Below, piece after piece: positions 34,649-44,896 of a DNA stretch of 64,000 bases; the stretch's first letter is position 1, and the number at the start of each line of letters is the position of its first letter. Under the pieces are notes generated by a model. That model saw only the letters and a program-made list of their open reading frames with translations. It made no database searches and was not told the origin of the DNA. The stretch comes from Symplocastrum torsivum CPER-KK1 (GTDB lineage Bacteria; Cyanobacteriota; Cyanobacteriia; Cyanobacteriales; Coleofasciculaceae). The stretch covers positions 1 through 64,000 of the forward strand of contig JAHHIF010000003.1 of the NCBI GenBank assembly GCA_019358875.1. Reading direction: 5' to 3'. The position numbers and the translations under genes were made by a program.

Positions 34649-35281
34649 ATGGTGACAACAACAACGCCTTCCTCCGAACACCGAACCTTACTTCCGAACA
34701 TCAGTTGGCAGACGTTTAAAACCATGTTGGCTGAGATGGGGTCTGAACGAGTCACCCGATTAGCCTATGACCAAGGATTTGTTGAAGTTATGACCCCACT
34801 GATGCCTCACGAAAACTCCAACCGACTCATTGAAGTGTTTGTTGGTGTACTGTGTGAAGAATTAGGCTTGGAGATTAAACGAACGGGTTCATTAACCTTA
34901 ACGCGAGATGACTTAGAGCGTGGAGCTGAACCGGATAGCAGTTACTATATCCAGAATGAGCCTTTGGTTCGAGATAAAGAAAAGATCGATCTAGAATCTG
35001 ACCCACCCCCTGACTTGGTATTAGAAGTGGAATACTCTAAGTCAAAGATAGATAAGCTTTCCCTCTATGCAGCAATGGGAATTCCCGAATTTTGGCGCTA
35101 CAACGGGAGTGTGTTGCGAATCTACAAACTCGAATCAGGGCAGTATACAGAGTCCGGCTCCAGTCTTGCCTTTGCCCCTATGCCAGTCAAAGAGATTCCC
35201 AGGTTTATTAAAGAGAGCCGAAAGGTTGGTGAATTGACCTCTACCCGGAATTTCCGCAACTGGGTCAGGCAGCAGTTATAG
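34649..35281 (+). CDS. Uma2 family endonuclease-like protein
   Basis: The Uma2 (DUF820) pattern is clear: ISWQTFKTMLAEMG, RLAYDQGFVEVMTPLMPHE, LTRDDLERGAEPDSSYYIQ, and the PD-(D/E)xK-type core PDLVLEVEYSKSKIDKLSLYAAMGIPEFWRY. The fold is that of restriction-like nucleases, but the role in cyanobacteria, where copies are numerous, is unknown. The frame opens at 34532, yet the ATG at 34649 (MVTTTTPSSEHRTLLP) gives the usual length of 210. Confidence 0.85.
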   Translation: MVTTTTPSSEHRTLLPNISWQTFKTMLAEMGSERVTRLAYDQGFVEVMTPLMPHENSNRLIEVFVGVLCEELGLEIKRTGSLTLTRDDLERGAEPDSSYYIQNEPLVRDKEKIDLESDPPPDLVLEVEYSKSKIDKLSLYAAMGIPEFWRYNGSVLRIYKLESGQYTESGSSLAFAPMPVKEIPRFIKESRKVGELTSTRNFRNWVRQQL

Positions 35282-35325
35282 TTCGTAAGTGTTGAAGGAT
35301 GCGATCGCCTCCTTGTGTACATAAT

Positions 35326-35358
35326 AAAAAAGGCAAAAGATATTACATCTTTCGCCTT
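35326..35358 (-). terminator. Rho-independent terminator of tRNA-Arg
   Basis: On the minus strand GGCGAAAGAT and ATCTTTTGCC form a 10-bp stem with a five-base loop, followed by TTTTTTATT. It begins 10 bases past the 3' end of the tRNA. In the other orientation it could also end the Uma2 message. Confidence 0.85.
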
Positions 35359-35367
35359 CTTCTGGGA

Positions 35368-35441
35368 CGGGCTAGGAGGGATTCGAACCCCCGACACCGT
35401 GGTCCGTAGCCACGTGCTCTAGTCCACTGAGCTACAAGCCC
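35368..35441 (-). tRNA. trnR-ACG: tRNA-Arg(ACG)
   Basis: A complete cloverleaf is found on the minus strand: acceptor GGGCTTG with CTAGCCC, D arm GCTC...GAGC, anticodon stem CGTGG/CCACG with loop CTACGGA giving anticodon ACG, and T arm GGGGG-TTCGAAT-CCCTC. The discriminator is G and CCA is not encoded. ACG is normally edited to ICG to read CGU, CGC and CGA codons. One odd point is a U-U mismatch at acceptor pair 6-67. Confidence 0.95.
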
Positions 35442-35503
35442 TTGCTTTTATGGTGTACTTTCAATTCAGTCACCGATTATTAATAATATCATACCTTTAT
35501 TCA

Positions 35504-36010
35504 ATGAAGCAAGAATCTCCGAAAAAACCGCTGACTCATTTAGATACTCAGGGTCAGGCTCAGATGGTTGATGTCTCTGCCAAGGTGCCAACTAAGCGGG
35601 AGGCTGTTGCAGTGGCGCAAGTGCGGATGCAAGCTGCCACATTTGAGGCAATTCAAGCTGGCAATGCGCCCAAAGGTGATGTTTTGGGAACAGCAAGACT
35701 AGCCGGGATTATGGCAGCTAAGCAGACTTCCCAACTCATTCCCTTGTGCCATCCCTTGCCACTGCACAAAGTAGAAGTGCAAGTGATGCCTGACTCCCAG
35801 TTACCGGGATATCAGATTCAAGCGTCTGTCACGACTAAAGCTGAAACAGGTGTAGAAATGGAAGCCTTGACAGCCGTTTCTGTCGCTGCGCTCACTCTCT
35901 ACGACATGGCAAAAGCCTTAGAAAAGTCCATTCAGATTGAATCGATTCACCTGTTGAGCAAAACTGGCGGTAAGTCAGGTGACTACCATCTGACGGAGGA
36001 TGACAGCTAG
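35504..36010 (+). CDS. moaC: Cyclic pyranopterin monophosphate synthase
   Basis: [57 protein letters not shown], and [27 protein letters not shown] with [10 protein letters not shown] are the MoaC signatures. It converts the MoaA product to cyclic pyranopterin monophosphate, an early step of molybdenum cofactor synthesis. The frame is open from 35450, but the ATG at 35504 gives the normal length of 168. No other moa gene is adjacent. Confidence 0.93.
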   Translation: MKQESPKKPLTHLDTQGQAQMVDVSAKVPTKREAVAVAQVRMQAATFEAIQAGNAPKGDVLGTARLAGIMAAKQTSQLIPLCHPLPLHKVEVQVMPDSQLPGYQIQASVTTKAETGVEMEALTAVSVAALTLYDMAKALEKSIQIESIHLLSKTGGKSGDYHLTEDDS

Positions 36011-36043
36011 AGGCGTAGAATTAAGCTAGTTATTAGACCCAAT

Positions 36044-36078
36044 AACTAACAACTGACAACTGACAACTGACAACTGAC
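36044..36078. repeat. Heptamer tandem repeat (AACTGAC)
   Basis: Four perfect AACTGAC units and one AACTAAC unit lie just upstream of the 2TM gene. This is a classic short tandemly repeated repetitive sequence of filamentous cyanobacteria. Confidence 0.9.
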
Positions 36079-36090
36079 AACCATCTATCT

Positions 36091-36363
36091 ATGCCTCCTC
36101 GTTGGCCCCGCAAACCTGATCGGAGTGATCCCAGCTACCGCCGTCTAGATGACCGGATGAACTTTGCCGTACATGTTGCCCTGTTTGCGGCTTGTAATTC
36201 GGGTATTTGGTTCTTTAGAACTCTACAGTATGCCGACTGGCGTTGGGCGTACTTAATCACTGGACTTTGGGCAGGGATTTTGATCGGACACGCCATTTAT
36301 ATCTTTGCGATCGCAGATTATTCTCCCTTGGCTGCCAAAGATCCTTCCACAAAATCCTCTTAA
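36091..36363 (+). CDS. 2TM-domain membrane protein
   Basis: A 90-residue protein. A basic N-terminus (MPPRWPRKPDRSDPSYRRLDDRM) is followed by two membrane helices, about residues 24-44 and 53-73 (FAVHVALFAACNSGIWFF; AYLITGLWAGILIGHAIYIFAI). This matches the 2TM domain family of small bacterial proteins with no known function. It ends 55 bases before the DUF3181 gene, so the two may share a transcript. Confidence 0.75.
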   Translation: MPPRWPRKPDRSDPSYRRLDDRMNFAVHVALFAACNSGIWFFRTLQYADWRWAYLITGLWAGILIGHAIYIFAIADYSPLAAKDPSTKSS

Positions 36364-36418
36364 TCACAAACTGGCGTAACCTAACGCCAGCGACTCAACT
36401 AAACATTTATAAATCGCT

Positions 36419-36727
36419 ATGGCTAGTTCAAACACCACTGAAGCAATTGAAGCCCTCGCGGCGGAAATTGGCGAAAACATTTACATTGATGTCGCCAAGT
36501 GGCACCTCTACTTGCGCGATGCTCATCTCCATACCACTTTGGCTGAACAAATTTATCCTCTGCTGACTAACAAGAATTTGTCAGAAGATCAAGTGCAACA
36601 AATCCTCCAACGTATTCCTGTCAAATTAGGGGGTGGTAAACGGGAAGTTCCCTTAGCCGATTTGCTACCCATGCAGTGCCAGGTGAATTTGATGGATTTG
36701 CTCGAAGAGTATCAAGATTCTCTATAA
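36419..36727 (+). CDS. DUF3181 family cyanobacterial protein
   Basis: 102 residues, soluble and helical: EAIEALAAEIGENIYIDVAKWHLYLRDAHLHTTLAEQIYPLL, then ILQRIPVKLGGGKREVPLADLLPMQCQVNLMDLLEEYQ. This is the DUF3181 pattern, found essentially in cyanobacteria, with no known function. It follows the 2TM gene on the same strand. Confidence 0.8.
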   Translation: MASSNTTEAIEALAAEIGENIYIDVAKWHLYLRDAHLHTTLAEQIYPLLTNKNLSEDQVQQILQRIPVKLGGGKREVPLADLLPMQCQVNLMDLLEEYQDSL

Positions 36728-36807
36728 GTTTTAGAGAGATTGTGTTCGTTTAATTTTGTCTTCCTCACTGTTGCCTAATCTTCCCCTTTCATCTTTCCCC
36801 TGATTTG

Positions 36808-37033
36808 GAGCAAGAACTCGATTGAACGGAAGCTCTCCTGAGGTGGACAACGCTGGTGAACTTCTGTAAAGATAAAATTAGGCTCTTGCTCACTTGAGAC
36901 ACTGCTTAGGTTGCAGCTTCTTTACCTACATTCGCTGTGAAAACGTTGTTAAAGCCCTTTGATATCCTTGCTCGAAATCAATTCGGTATTCTACTCTCTT
37001 GTATGCCCCGCTAGTCAATACTAAGCGGGGTTT
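36808..37033 (+). ncRNA. Candidate structured RNA or leader ending in a terminator
   Basis: In the 350-base spacer before the J-domain gene, GAGCAAGA (36808-36815) pairs with TCTTGCTC (36884-36891), enclosing about 68 bases. Further on, CCCCGCT (37006-37012) pairs with AGCGGGG (37024-37030), followed by TTTCTCT, a Rho-independent terminator shape. No gene ends near that terminator: DUF3181 stops 280 bases earlier. It could end a small RNA, or act as an attenuator for the J-domain gene 49 bases downstream. Confidence 0.35.
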
Positions 37034-37081
37034 CTCTATGAAGGTAGTCTAAGCCGATGTGGAAGTGCCTGGGGGGTTGTG

Positions 37082-38398
37082 ATGAAAAAACACTATCTGA
37101 CAAAGAATGAATACGGTTGCCGCTGTACAATTTGCCGCTGGCAATGGCGTGAACCTCCCACCAGCCCTTGTCCAGGCGTTCCTCGCTTCGGTCGGTGGCG
37201 GGATATACCAGACCCCTTAAAGACAGTCGGGCAACTTTTCCAGGCAGGATTGAAACCAAGGGATACAGGCGATCCAGATGGGTGTTTTCAAACGAAAAAC
37301 GATAAGCAGCCGCGTTATTGGCTTTATGACCAACGGCAGGCTGTCCCCAAGCACAAGCGTACTACGACAACGACAGAATCGTTAACACAAGACAGAGCGA
37401 TCGCATCTGTTGCCAAGCGACTCTGGGAAGCGGGAGAGATTTATACCCAAGTTCACCGAAATGTAGCGATTGAAGCGATTCCACTGGTGCGGAACAAGTT
37501 TATTGGGTTTAGAGGTAGGGCACGAGTCGGCGATCTTCCGGGTGAATTTAGTGCGATCGATCTGGAAACGAATCTAAGCTTACCGACTCATCTCGAAGCA
37601 GTTCAAATCACTAAGAACTTTGTTGATCAGCTCTTGCAAAATGGTATCCCCAATCAGACCTTAGATCGAGACAATTTCCATGAGTACCTGCGTCAATGGG
37701 GTGGTGGCTTTATCCGGATGCAAGATTCAGGAGCAGGATTTTATATTCGCGTCAATTACTTCTACAAAATCTTAAGCTTGTCTGATCTAGGTGTGGAGCC
37801 GCCGACCATTGATCGGAAAATGACGTTGCTGGAAACTTATGCAAGTTTGCTAGCAAAGCCAAATATTCACTACTGGTCATGGTCAGATCATCCTGAATCA
37901 CAGCAGGTTTGTCCTGAACTGAGTCTGCTTTTGACCTTACCAGAACCCGATGAATTCGCACGTTTAGTGCTACAAGCACTACCAGATGGTAAAAACCCAT
38001 TCTTCATGCCAGAACGAAAATCGAGAGTCCCAACATTGACTTTTGGTGAATTCTCTAAAAGAGGTCGGCTTGCTGATCGAGATGATAAATATAGGCTTCG
38101 GCAGGCTTTTATTGAGTGGCATGAGGCGGCTCAATCAAGGTTGGGTATCAATCGCCTCAAGCTCATCTATCGGGTTGTCTATGGTGTGTCTTGGGAGTTA
38201 ATCCAGGAAATCCTGATTCCTAACTCTGGAGAATGGTGGGAAGTTTTAGGCGTTAAACCAAGCGCAGACAAAGATGAGGTCAAAAAAGCTTACCGCCGCT
38301 TAGTGGGACTATATCATCCGGATGTCAACAAGAGCATAAATGCTCACGAAAGAGCGGTAGCGATTAATCGCGCTTATGAGCAGTTTCAGCAGCGGTGA
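37082..38398 (+). CDS. Protein with C-terminal J domain and uncharacterised N-terminal region
   Basis: The last 55 residues form a J domain ([33 protein letters not shown]) with the HPD motif at 412-414, which would stimulate the ATPase of an Hsp70 (DnaK). The other 380 residues have no family I can name. Near the start, Cys13, Cys15, Cys18 and Cys30 could bind zinc, followed by [33 protein letters not shown] Thr-rich linker near 95 leads to a large domain that may recruit the client. A J domain at the very C-terminus is uncommon among bacterial DnaJ-like proteins. Confidence 0.75.
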   Translation: MKKHYLTKNEYGCRCTICRWQWREPPTSPCPGVPRFGRWRDIPDPLKTVGQLFQAGLKPRDTGDPDGCFQTKNDKQPRYWLYDQRQAVPKHKRTTTTTESLTQDRAIASVAKRLWEAGEIYTQVHRNVAIEAIPLVRNKFIGFRGRARVGDLPGEFSAIDLETNLSLPTHLEAVQITKNFVDQLLQNGIPNQTLDRDNFHEYLRQWGGGFIRMQDSGAGFYIRVNYFYKILSLSDLGVEPPTIDRKMTLLETYASLLAKPNIHYWSWSDHPESQQVCPELSLLLTLPEPDEFARLVLQALPDGKNPFFMPERKSRVPTLTFGEFSKRGRLADRDDKYRLRQAFIEWHEAAQSRLGINRLKLIYRVVYGVSWELIQEILIPNSGEWWEVLGVKPSADKDEVKKAYRRLVGLYHPDVNKSINAHERAVAINRAYEQFQQR

Positions 38399-38586
38399 GT
38401 GGACTTATAGCAAAAGGAAAAAGGCAGAAGGCTTTTATGTTTATTACTAGTAGGGGTTGTTTGGGCTGTTAAATCTGTCCTAACCTTTATGGCTACAGCT
38501 AGACCTACCAAGGCTTTCCTCCAGTGAGAATCAGTCGTCTGGAATCAGAATAAGCGGAGTATTTCTCTGACCAAAGGCAATCATTT

Positions 38587-41500
38587 CTAAGCTCCCTGAC
38601 ACTCTAGTTGCAAAGCACTCTTGACTCGTTCGTACTCTGACTCAAGCTGTGCTACGATTTCTCGTACCCCTACTGTCGTTCCAGCGTGTCCCAAGCTTTC
38701 CAATTGCTCACAAAGTTTTGAGAGGCTCATTGCACCCAAGGAAGCACTGCTTGACTTGAGGGTGTGAGCGGCGCTTTGCAGTTGTGCTGCATTGGTTTGG
38801 ATCACAGCCTTGTCCATCTCTGCAAGTAGTGATGGTGTCTCTTCTAGGTAAAGCTCGATTAATTGCACCAGAAATTGATTTGCCTCCGAACCCATGGTTG
38901 CCCGAAAATCTCGTAGTACCGAAGTGTCAATTGCCTCCTCTAGTACAGGGACGGGTTCTGGATTCTTCACACGAGGCTCTGACTCGCTTAAGGCTCGGAT
39001 TAGCTCGTCTACCCGGATTGGCTTGCTAATATAGTCATTCATCCCGACAGCGATACACTTGTCACGATCGCCTTGCATCGCATTCGCCGTCATCGCGATA
39101 ATCCAAGGGCGACGCTCGCGTGACCATTCCTCACAGATGCGTTGTGTGGCAATCAATCCGTCCATTTCTGGCATATGAACATCCATGAACACAACGTCAT
39201 AGGGCTGACGACGCAAAGCCGCGATCGCTTCTAGTCCATTAGCAGCGACATCAGCGCGATATCCCATCCGTCCCAACAACTGTAGGGCTAGCTGTTGGTT
39301 CACCTTGTTATCCTCGGCAACCAAAATCTTTCTTGGTAAGCGTTGAGCCATTGTGGTGTCAAGTTTCTGGCGTTGAGGGTAAGACTGATTCACCTTAATC
39401 GGCTGTCCGTTCAGGCTTTGAGTTAACACATTGTAAAGCTGAGATTGCTTGATTGGCTTGTTTAAGAACGCCGCAAATTCTGCCTCGACGAGCTGAGACT
39501 GTGCCTCTGGCTTCCCCATTGAGGTCAACATGACTAGGGGCAATTGCTGACAGCTGGACTGCTTGCGGATTTGAGTAGCTAAAGTCAGACCATCCATTTC
39601 AGGCATCTGCATATCCAGAATCGCAATATCATATTTTTCTCCTTGAGAGAGGCATTCTAGAGCTTCAGAACCTGACTGAGCCGCTTGGGTAACCATGCCC
39701 CAAGATTGCGCTTGCAGGGTCAGAATTTGTCGGTTAGTAGCGTTATCATCCACAATCAGCAGTCGCTTTCCAGCTAAGTGAGGCGGTTGTAGTGGTTGCT
39801 TAACCTGTAGTGAACTGGGAACTGACTCAGCAACGATTGTGAAATAAAAGGTAGAGCCTTCCGATTTGGGATTTTGGATTTGAGAGCTTAGATGATGAGA
39901 TTGCTCGTTAGGACTAATAAACTCTGGATGTTCGCCAGCCTTCCTCAATCTAAAATCTGTTGGCGGATTTCCACCTAACACTCCCCGACTCTCAACCCAC
40001 ATCCTGCCACCCATCATTTCGCTAAGGCGTTGGCTTATTACTAAACCTAGACCTGTACCTCCATACTGGCGAGTCGTTGAGGCATCAACTTGGCTAAAAG
40101 ACTTGAACAGACGGTCGAGGCGGTCTGGTGCAATGCCAATTCCCGTATCTTTGACAGCAAAGCAGATTTCGTATTTTTGCTCGTTATCCGTTGCAACTGC
40201 CGAAATGGAAACCAAGACTTCCCCAGATGGGGTAAATTTAACAGCATTCCCAATTAAATTGACCAGAATTTGCCGTAGCCGGGTGACATCTCCCACAATC
40301 CAGTTTGGGGTACTCGGCTGGATCAGGTAGGCTAATTCCAGTTTCTTCTCGACTGCCTTGGTCGCTAATAGGTCTAGGGATTCTTCAATACAGGTTCGCA
40401 ACTCAAAGGATTGTTCCTCCAATTCCAGCTTGCCGGACTCAATTTTGGAGAAGTCCAGAATATCGTTGATGATGGTCAGTAGTGCCTCACCGCTACTGCG
40501 AATCGTTTCAGTAAAGTCTCGTTGCTGGGAGGTCAACTCGGTGTCGAGCAAGAGTCCCGTCATGCCAATCACGCCATTCATCGGTGTGCGAATTTCGTGG
40601 CTCATGGTTGCCAGAAATTCACTTTTTGCTTGAGTGGCGGATTCGGCGGCGTGTCTTGCTTGCTCTAGGGCGAGGTTTTGCTTAGTTAGTTGCTCTCGTT
40701 GGTCGGTTTCTTGCTCTAGGAGGCGAGCTTGGGCTACCGCAATCCCTACTTGGTCGGCAACGGCTTCGAGTAGCTCGATTTCAGCATCAAGCCAGTGACG
40801 GTATGAGTCACACTGTTGGAGGGCAATAATTCCATTCGGTTGCCCTTGATAGGAGGTACGAATGGTCAACATTGATTTGAGTCCAATCTGGCGGCACAGA
40901 TGTAAGACCTCTTGCAGCAAGGGTTCGGCATCAACATTAGGAGAAGCGATCGCCCGATCTTGTGCCAGTAACGCCTCAAGGTAGAGGTTGTTAGCAATTG
41001 GGGCTTGAAAGTTACGAACGGATTTATATCCAGGCTCCAAATACTCAGCAACAAAGAGAATTTTCGGAGTTGAGTCGGCAATATAGGTCTGAATCACACA
41101 GCGATTGACGCCAAAGGCTTGACCAATTTGCGTTGCTGTCGTTTGAAAAATTTGCTCGGTATCTAAGCTTTGACGAATCTCTTGAGTGATTTGTTTGAGT
41201 AGTAAAGTTCGCTGGAATTGTCGTTCTAGGGCAGCCTTAGATTGCCGACGTTCAATCTCATTGCCAATCCACTGAGCCATTAATTTCAAAACTTGGCGAT
41301 CGCTTGCCTTAAATGGTATGGAGCGTTGATTGAGGCTGTAAAAGCAGAGAATACCGTAAGCCTGCCCTCCTACCATCACGCGGATACCCACGTAGGCTTC
41401 TATCTTGAACCTTTCATGGCTAGGATGGTTGCAGCACTGAGTATCTATCGCTGGCTCAAAACTAATCGGTTCAGTTGAATGGAATGTTTCGTTGCATAAG

Positions 41501-43083
41501 AGTTGCTTTAACTCAAAAACATCTCCATGCTTAATTTGAAGAACAGACTTGGAAGGCAGTTGTGCTGCAATCACCTCGTAGCGATCGCCTTGGACACGAC
41601 CTAAAAGACCGATATCAAGACGAAACTGCCGTCGTCCCATTGCTAAAAGTCCCTGCAAACGCTGGTCAAAGCTGAGCTTGGGAGATGAAGCGACTTTATA
41701 GAGCGCTCGGATTGCGGCTTCTCCTTCTCGGAGTTCCTTCTCTATCTGCTTGCGATCGGTGATGTTAGTGGCAACACCTAAGACGGCTGGCACATCTGAA
41801 TCAGCGACAAGGAAAGGAATTTTTATGGTTTGAAGGACGTAGACATTCCCTTGAGGGTCTGTTAAAGATTCTTCAGGAATATGTTTGGGCTGTCCGCTGT
41901 TGATAACTTGCAAGTCAGCTTCCCGAAATTGGCGAACTTCCTCAGGCGATTGTGCAAAATCTTCATCCTTGTGAGTCAGTAACTCTTCGACTGAGGTGCC
42001 GTAAGCCCTTGCCATTGCTTTATTGGCGAGAATAAACTGTCCGTCTTTGTTCTTGGCAAAAATCAGATGAGGGACGAGATCGATCACTTGACGCAGTTTC
42101 CGCTCACTCTCTTGCAGTGCTTCTGTCGCTACTTTTTGTTCTACTAAAAGGTTCTTGACCTTAAGAATAAGTTGGTTAAAGGACGTTGCTAAGACACCCA
42201 CTTCACCTTTAGTAGTCACAAGTGCTTGCAATTCAAAATTAGCTTCCGTAGATGCTTTTTGGGCGACATTAGTTATGACTTTAATCGGTTGAGCGATCGC
42301 ACGACTGGTGTAGATGCCTAAAAGAATAGCCGTCACAACGGATAAGAGTAAGCTTGCGACAATAATTTCAAATCGCAGCGCCTCAGCCGCTATTAAGTTG
42401 GCTTGTGCCTCTTTACTTTCTTCATAAGCGCCATCAATGACTACCGCTAGGTCATCTCCGAGAGCATCAAACTTGAGCGCAACAGAACTATTGGTGAAAT
42501 TTAGAAGTAGGTTTCTCGCTTCCTCACGCTTTTCTAAATTTACATAAAGCGGATCGATTTTTCTTAATAGTTCATTTACCTGTTGAAAATATACTTTGGG
42601 TACATCTTCATAAGTTTGGATAAAGCTTGGTATGTCATGACGATGGTTTGCTAGTTGAGAGTAATCCTGACTCTTGATATAAGATTTAATTTCAAAGAAA
42701 ACTCGCTCAATTTCACGGGAATGTTCCAAAAAATGAGAGTATTCTGCTCGCAATAGTGCGGGATTTTGTGTCAAAGGAATGAATTGTTGTTGATGAGATC
42801 GCGCCTTTAGCACACCAGCTTCCAAACGATGGAGAAGAATCAGTTCTTTTTCGGCAATTTCTTTTTGCTGGGTAGCCTGTTGCTGGTAGTAACCTCCAAA
42901 CACAAATCCGGCAGAGGTTCCTCCCAAAGCAACACTAAGAACAAGCGCATACCCACAGCTAATCTTGGTACCAATACTGAGACGCTGAGTTAGCTGTTTA
43001 AGCCAGCCTAAGGGACTAGATCGAAGCCCTGATGTATCACTTGAAGATGGCTGAACGATTCTTGAGTCAGGCTGGTTGGTCAT
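38587..43083 (-). CDS. Hybrid sensor histidine kinase (HAMP-PAS-GAF-GAF-HisKA-HATPase-REC-REC-HPt)
   Basis: A membrane sensor of 1498 residues. Two membrane helices (about 38-62 and 236-258) flank a periplasmic helical domain. HAMP (260-312), PAS (330-450) and two GAF domains (465-800) follow. The kinase His is 829 ([10 protein letters not shown]), the ATPase has DTGIGI and GGTGLGL, and receiver Asps are 1157 and 1301. An HPt domain has His1440 (AAHTLKSSS). All relay sites are intact. A His/Gln-rich insert of about 35 residues (about 1042-1074) between [10 protein letters not shown] and GSTFYFTI derives from an inverted-repeat DNA element. The signal and final output regulator are unknown. 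Confidence 0.92.
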   Translation of the reverse strand: MTNQPDSRIVQPSSSDTSGLRSSPLGWLKQLTQRLSIGTKISCGYALVLSVALGGTSAGFVFGGYYQQQATQQKEIAEKELILLHRLEAGVLKARSHQQQFIPLTQNPALLRAEYSHFLEHSREIERVFFEIKSYIKSQDYSQLANHRHDIPSFIQTYEDVPKVYFQQVNELLRKIDPLYVNLEKREEARNLLLNFTNSSVALKFDALGDDLAVVIDGAYEESKEAQANLIAAEALRFEIIVASLLLSVVTAILLGIYTSRAIAQPIKVITNVAQKASTEANFELQALVTTKGEVGVLATSFNQLILKVKNLLVEQKVATEALQESERKLRQVIDLVPHLIFAKNKDGQFILANKAMARAYGTSVEELLTHKDEDFAQSPEEVRQFREADLQVINSGQPKHIPEESLTDPQGNVYVLQTIKIPFLVADSDVPAVLGVATNITDRKQIEKELREGEAAIRALYKVASSPKLSFDQRLQGLLAMGRRQFRLDIGLLGRVQGDRYEVIAAQLPSKSVLQIKHGDVFELKQLLCNETFHSTEPISFEPAIDTQCCNHPSHERFKIEAYVGIRVMVGGQAYGILCFYSLNQRSIPFKASDRQVLKLMAQWIGNEIERRQSKAALERQFQRTLLLKQITQEIRQSLDTEQIFQTTATQIGQAFGVNRCVIQTYIADSTPKILFVAEYLEPGYKSVRNFQAPIANNLYLEALLAQDRAIASPNVDAEPLLQEVLHLCRQIGLKSMLTIRTSYQGQPNGIIALQQCDSYRHWLDAEIELLEAVADQVGIAVAQARLLEQETDQREQLTKQNLALEQARHAAESATQAKSEFLATMSHEIRTPMNGVIGMTGLLLDTELTSQQRDFTETIRSSGEALLTIINDILDFSKIESGKLELEEQSFELRTCIEESLDLLATKAVEKKLELAYLIQPSTPNWIVGDVTRLRQILVNLIGNAVKFTPSGEVLVSISAVATDNEQKYEICFAVKDTGIGIAPDRLDRLFKSFSQVDASTTRQYGGTGLGLVISQRLSEMMGGRMWVESRGVLGGNPPTDFRLRKAGEHPEFISPNEQSHHLSSQIQNPKSEGSTFYFTIVAESVPSSLQVKQPLQPPHLAGKRLLIVDDNATNRQILTLQAQSWGMVTQAAQSGSEALECLSQGEKYDIAILDMQMPEMDGLTLATQIRKQSSCQQLPLVMLTSMGKPEAQSQLVEAEFAAFLNKPIKQSQLYNVLTQSLNGQPIKVNQSYPQRQKLDTTMAQRLPRKILVAEDNKVNQQLALQLLGRMGYRADVAANGLEAIAALRRQPYDVVFMDVHMPEMDGLIATQRICEEWSRERRPWIIAMTANAMQGDRDKCIAVGMNDYISKPIRVDELIRALSESEPRVKNPEPVPVLEEAIDTSVLRDFRATMGSEANQFLVQLIELYLEETPSLLAEMDKAVIQTNAAQLQSAAHTLKSSSASLGAMSLSKLCEQLESLGHAGTTVGVREIVAQLESEYERVKSALQLECQGA
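39863..39960. repeat. Inverted-repeat element inside the kinase ATPase domain
   Basis: The arms gattttggatttgaga (39870-39885) and cctcaatctaaaatc (39943-39957) are inverted copies with a few mismatches. The outer left part holds a GATTTGG-type heptamer repeat. The segment adds about 33 codons in frame between two conserved ATPase motifs. Confidence 0.6.
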
Positions 43084-43164
43084 TTTTCGCCTACAGAGAG
43101 AAACAAATTGGCAACAATTTACAAATGCTCATAGGGAGTTGCTTCCTAACGTACTACTTTAATC

Positions 43165-43192
43165 AAAAAAGCAACAGGCGATAGGCTGTTGC
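43165..43192 (-). terminator. Rho-independent terminator of murJ
   Basis: On the minus strand GCAACAG and CTGTTGC pair perfectly around an 8-base loop and are followed at once by TTTTTTGATT. It lies about 105 bases past the murJ stop. A competing hairpin GATAGGC/GCCTATC overlaps it. Confidence 0.8.
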
Positions 43193-43297
43193 CTATCACC
43201 CTTATCAAAGAATGAAAATTCCTCTCTTCTACCACCTACCACCTATTTTCTAGATAGATGTAATTTGAATGCACATCAGCTTGGTTGTCGCCAAGAA

Positions 43298-44896
43298 TCA
43301 ACGAACAAACTTCTGGCGGATACGGGAGACAATAATATCTACCTCTGGTAATTTTAGCTGGGCAGCAAATAGGGCAAAGACGCTCAAACCGACTAGCGCG
43401 GCTGAACTCAACTGTAATAGTTGTAGCAATAAAGTCTGAGTATTCCAAAGGTGTTGGAAGCCCCAACTGACACCCCAACTGGCTAACCCAGCAAGTACAC
43501 TTCCAGCCGTTAAACCCAAAAACGGCAAACCCCACTCTCGCCAAGGTAATCCATGTAACTTCCGATCCAAAAACCAAAGCAGTGCGATCGTTGAAGTAAC
43601 GTTCACTCCTACCGTTGCTAATACTAAACCGGGTGCGCCAAAACGACTGACAAGTAAATAATCCAGTAAAGCATTCAGGAAGATATTCACAATACTGATC
43701 CGAAAGGGTGTATTGCCATCTCCCAAAGCGTAAAATACTCGTACCAAGACATCGCGCCCTAAGTAGAAAAACATCCCGATGCCGTAAGCAACGAGTAATG
43801 AGGCAACCAGTTGGGACGCTTCAGACTTAAAGGCTCCGCGTTCGTAAATCACCCTGACAATTGGTACAGCCAACGCGATCGCTAAAGCACCGAGAGGCAG
43901 CATGGTAAGCGCCGTCAAGAATAATCCTTGACGAATCCGCGCCTTGAGTTCAGTCCAATTTTCAGGAGCCGCTAAGCGAGAAAATAAGGGGAACAGCGGC
44001 ACTAAAATGACATTGGAAATAATTCCCAGTGGCGTTTGTACTAACAACCCTGCATAGTTGATCGCCGCCGCCGCACCTTGAATGGAAGAGGCAAAATATA
44101 AATCGGTGTAGAGGTTAATTTGCAACATCCCGGATGAGAGACTCGCCGGCCCCATCACTCTGAGAACTTCATCGACTCCCGGCAATTTCCAGTTGAATCG
44201 CAGACGTAACTTGCCCAAACCCGCTCGCCACTGGACACCAAGCTGCACTAACCACTGCAAGATTGCGCCACTCAATGTTCCCCACGCCAACACCTTTCCA
44301 CCTAGTAAAACGTTTTCAGGGGCAGTAATACTCTCACCAAGTCCCAACGCTAAAATTGCAATGCCGCCAATGACGGTAATACTAGAAAATAAAGGACTAA
44401 CCGAGGGAAGCCAGTACATATCAGCAGCATTGAGCGTACCAAAGCCGATACCGATAAAGCCAGCAAGCATCGCCATTGGAGCCATAATCTGAAGCTGTGA
44501 AATTGCGATCGCACGGGCTTGCTGACTTAATTCTGGCCCTACCAAGTCGATAAAAAATCCTGCACCCAGAATTAGAAAGATCGAGACAACAAGTAGTATC
44601 GCGCCCACAAGCGTAGTAATCGTTTCGACAATCGGAGCGGCTTCTGATTTGTCGCGCTTGGCAAGTACACTAACAATCGCACTGTGAAACGGGCCATTAA
44701 TGCCACCCAGTAAAATCAACAAAAAGCCAGGAATGACATAGGCAAAACTGTAAGCATCAAAAGCCGGCCCAACCCCAAAGGCAGCCGCGATTACCTGTTG
44801 ACGCACTAATCCAAATACTTTACTAATCAGCGTGGCAACTGCCACAATCCCGGCAATGCCAGCCAAGGAGCGAGAAGGCTTCTGCGGATTCGACAC
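43298..44896 (-). CDS. murJ: Lipid II flippase MurJ
   Basis: A polytopic protein of 532 residues with about 14 membrane helices. LAGIAGIVAVATLISKVFGLVRQQVIAAAFGVGPAFDAYSFAYVIPGFLL at the start and GGINGPFHSAIVSVLAKR, followed by the MATE/MVF-like repeat pattern, are MurJ signatures. It flips lipid II across the inner membrane for peptidoglycan synthesis. The length is normal. It is flanked by two giant kinases, with no operon partner. Confidence 0.92.
   Translation of the reverse strand: MSNPQKPSRSLAGIAGIVAVATLISKVFGLVRQQVIAAAFGVGPAFDAYSFAYVIPGFLLILLGGINGPFHSAIVSVLAKRDKSEAAPIVETITTLVGAILLVVSIFLILGAGFFIDLVGPELSQQARAIAISQLQIMAPMAMLAGFIGIGFGTLNAADMYWLPSVSPLFSSITVIGGIAILALGLGESITAPENVLLGGKVLAWGTLSGAILQWLVQLGVQWRAGLGKLRLRFNWKLPGVDEVLRVMGPASLSSGMLQINLYTDLYFASSIQGAAAAINYAGLLVQTPLGIISNVILVPLFPLFSRLAAPENWTELKARIRQGLFLTALTMLPLGALAIALAVPIVRVIYERGAFKSEASQLVASLLVAYGIGMFFYLGRDVLVRVFYALGDGNTPFRISIVNIFLNALLDYLLVSRFGAPGLVLATVGVNVTSTIALLWFLDRKLHGLPWREWGLPFLGLTAGSVLAGLASWGVSWGFQHLWNTQTLLLQLLQLSSAALVGLSVFALFAAQLKLPEVDIIVSRIRQKFVR

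Noticed and set aside
36044..36078. AACTGAC repeats considered as a CRISPR-like array
   Set aside because: Seven-base units without spacers; a simple tandem repeat. No cas gene is present in the window.
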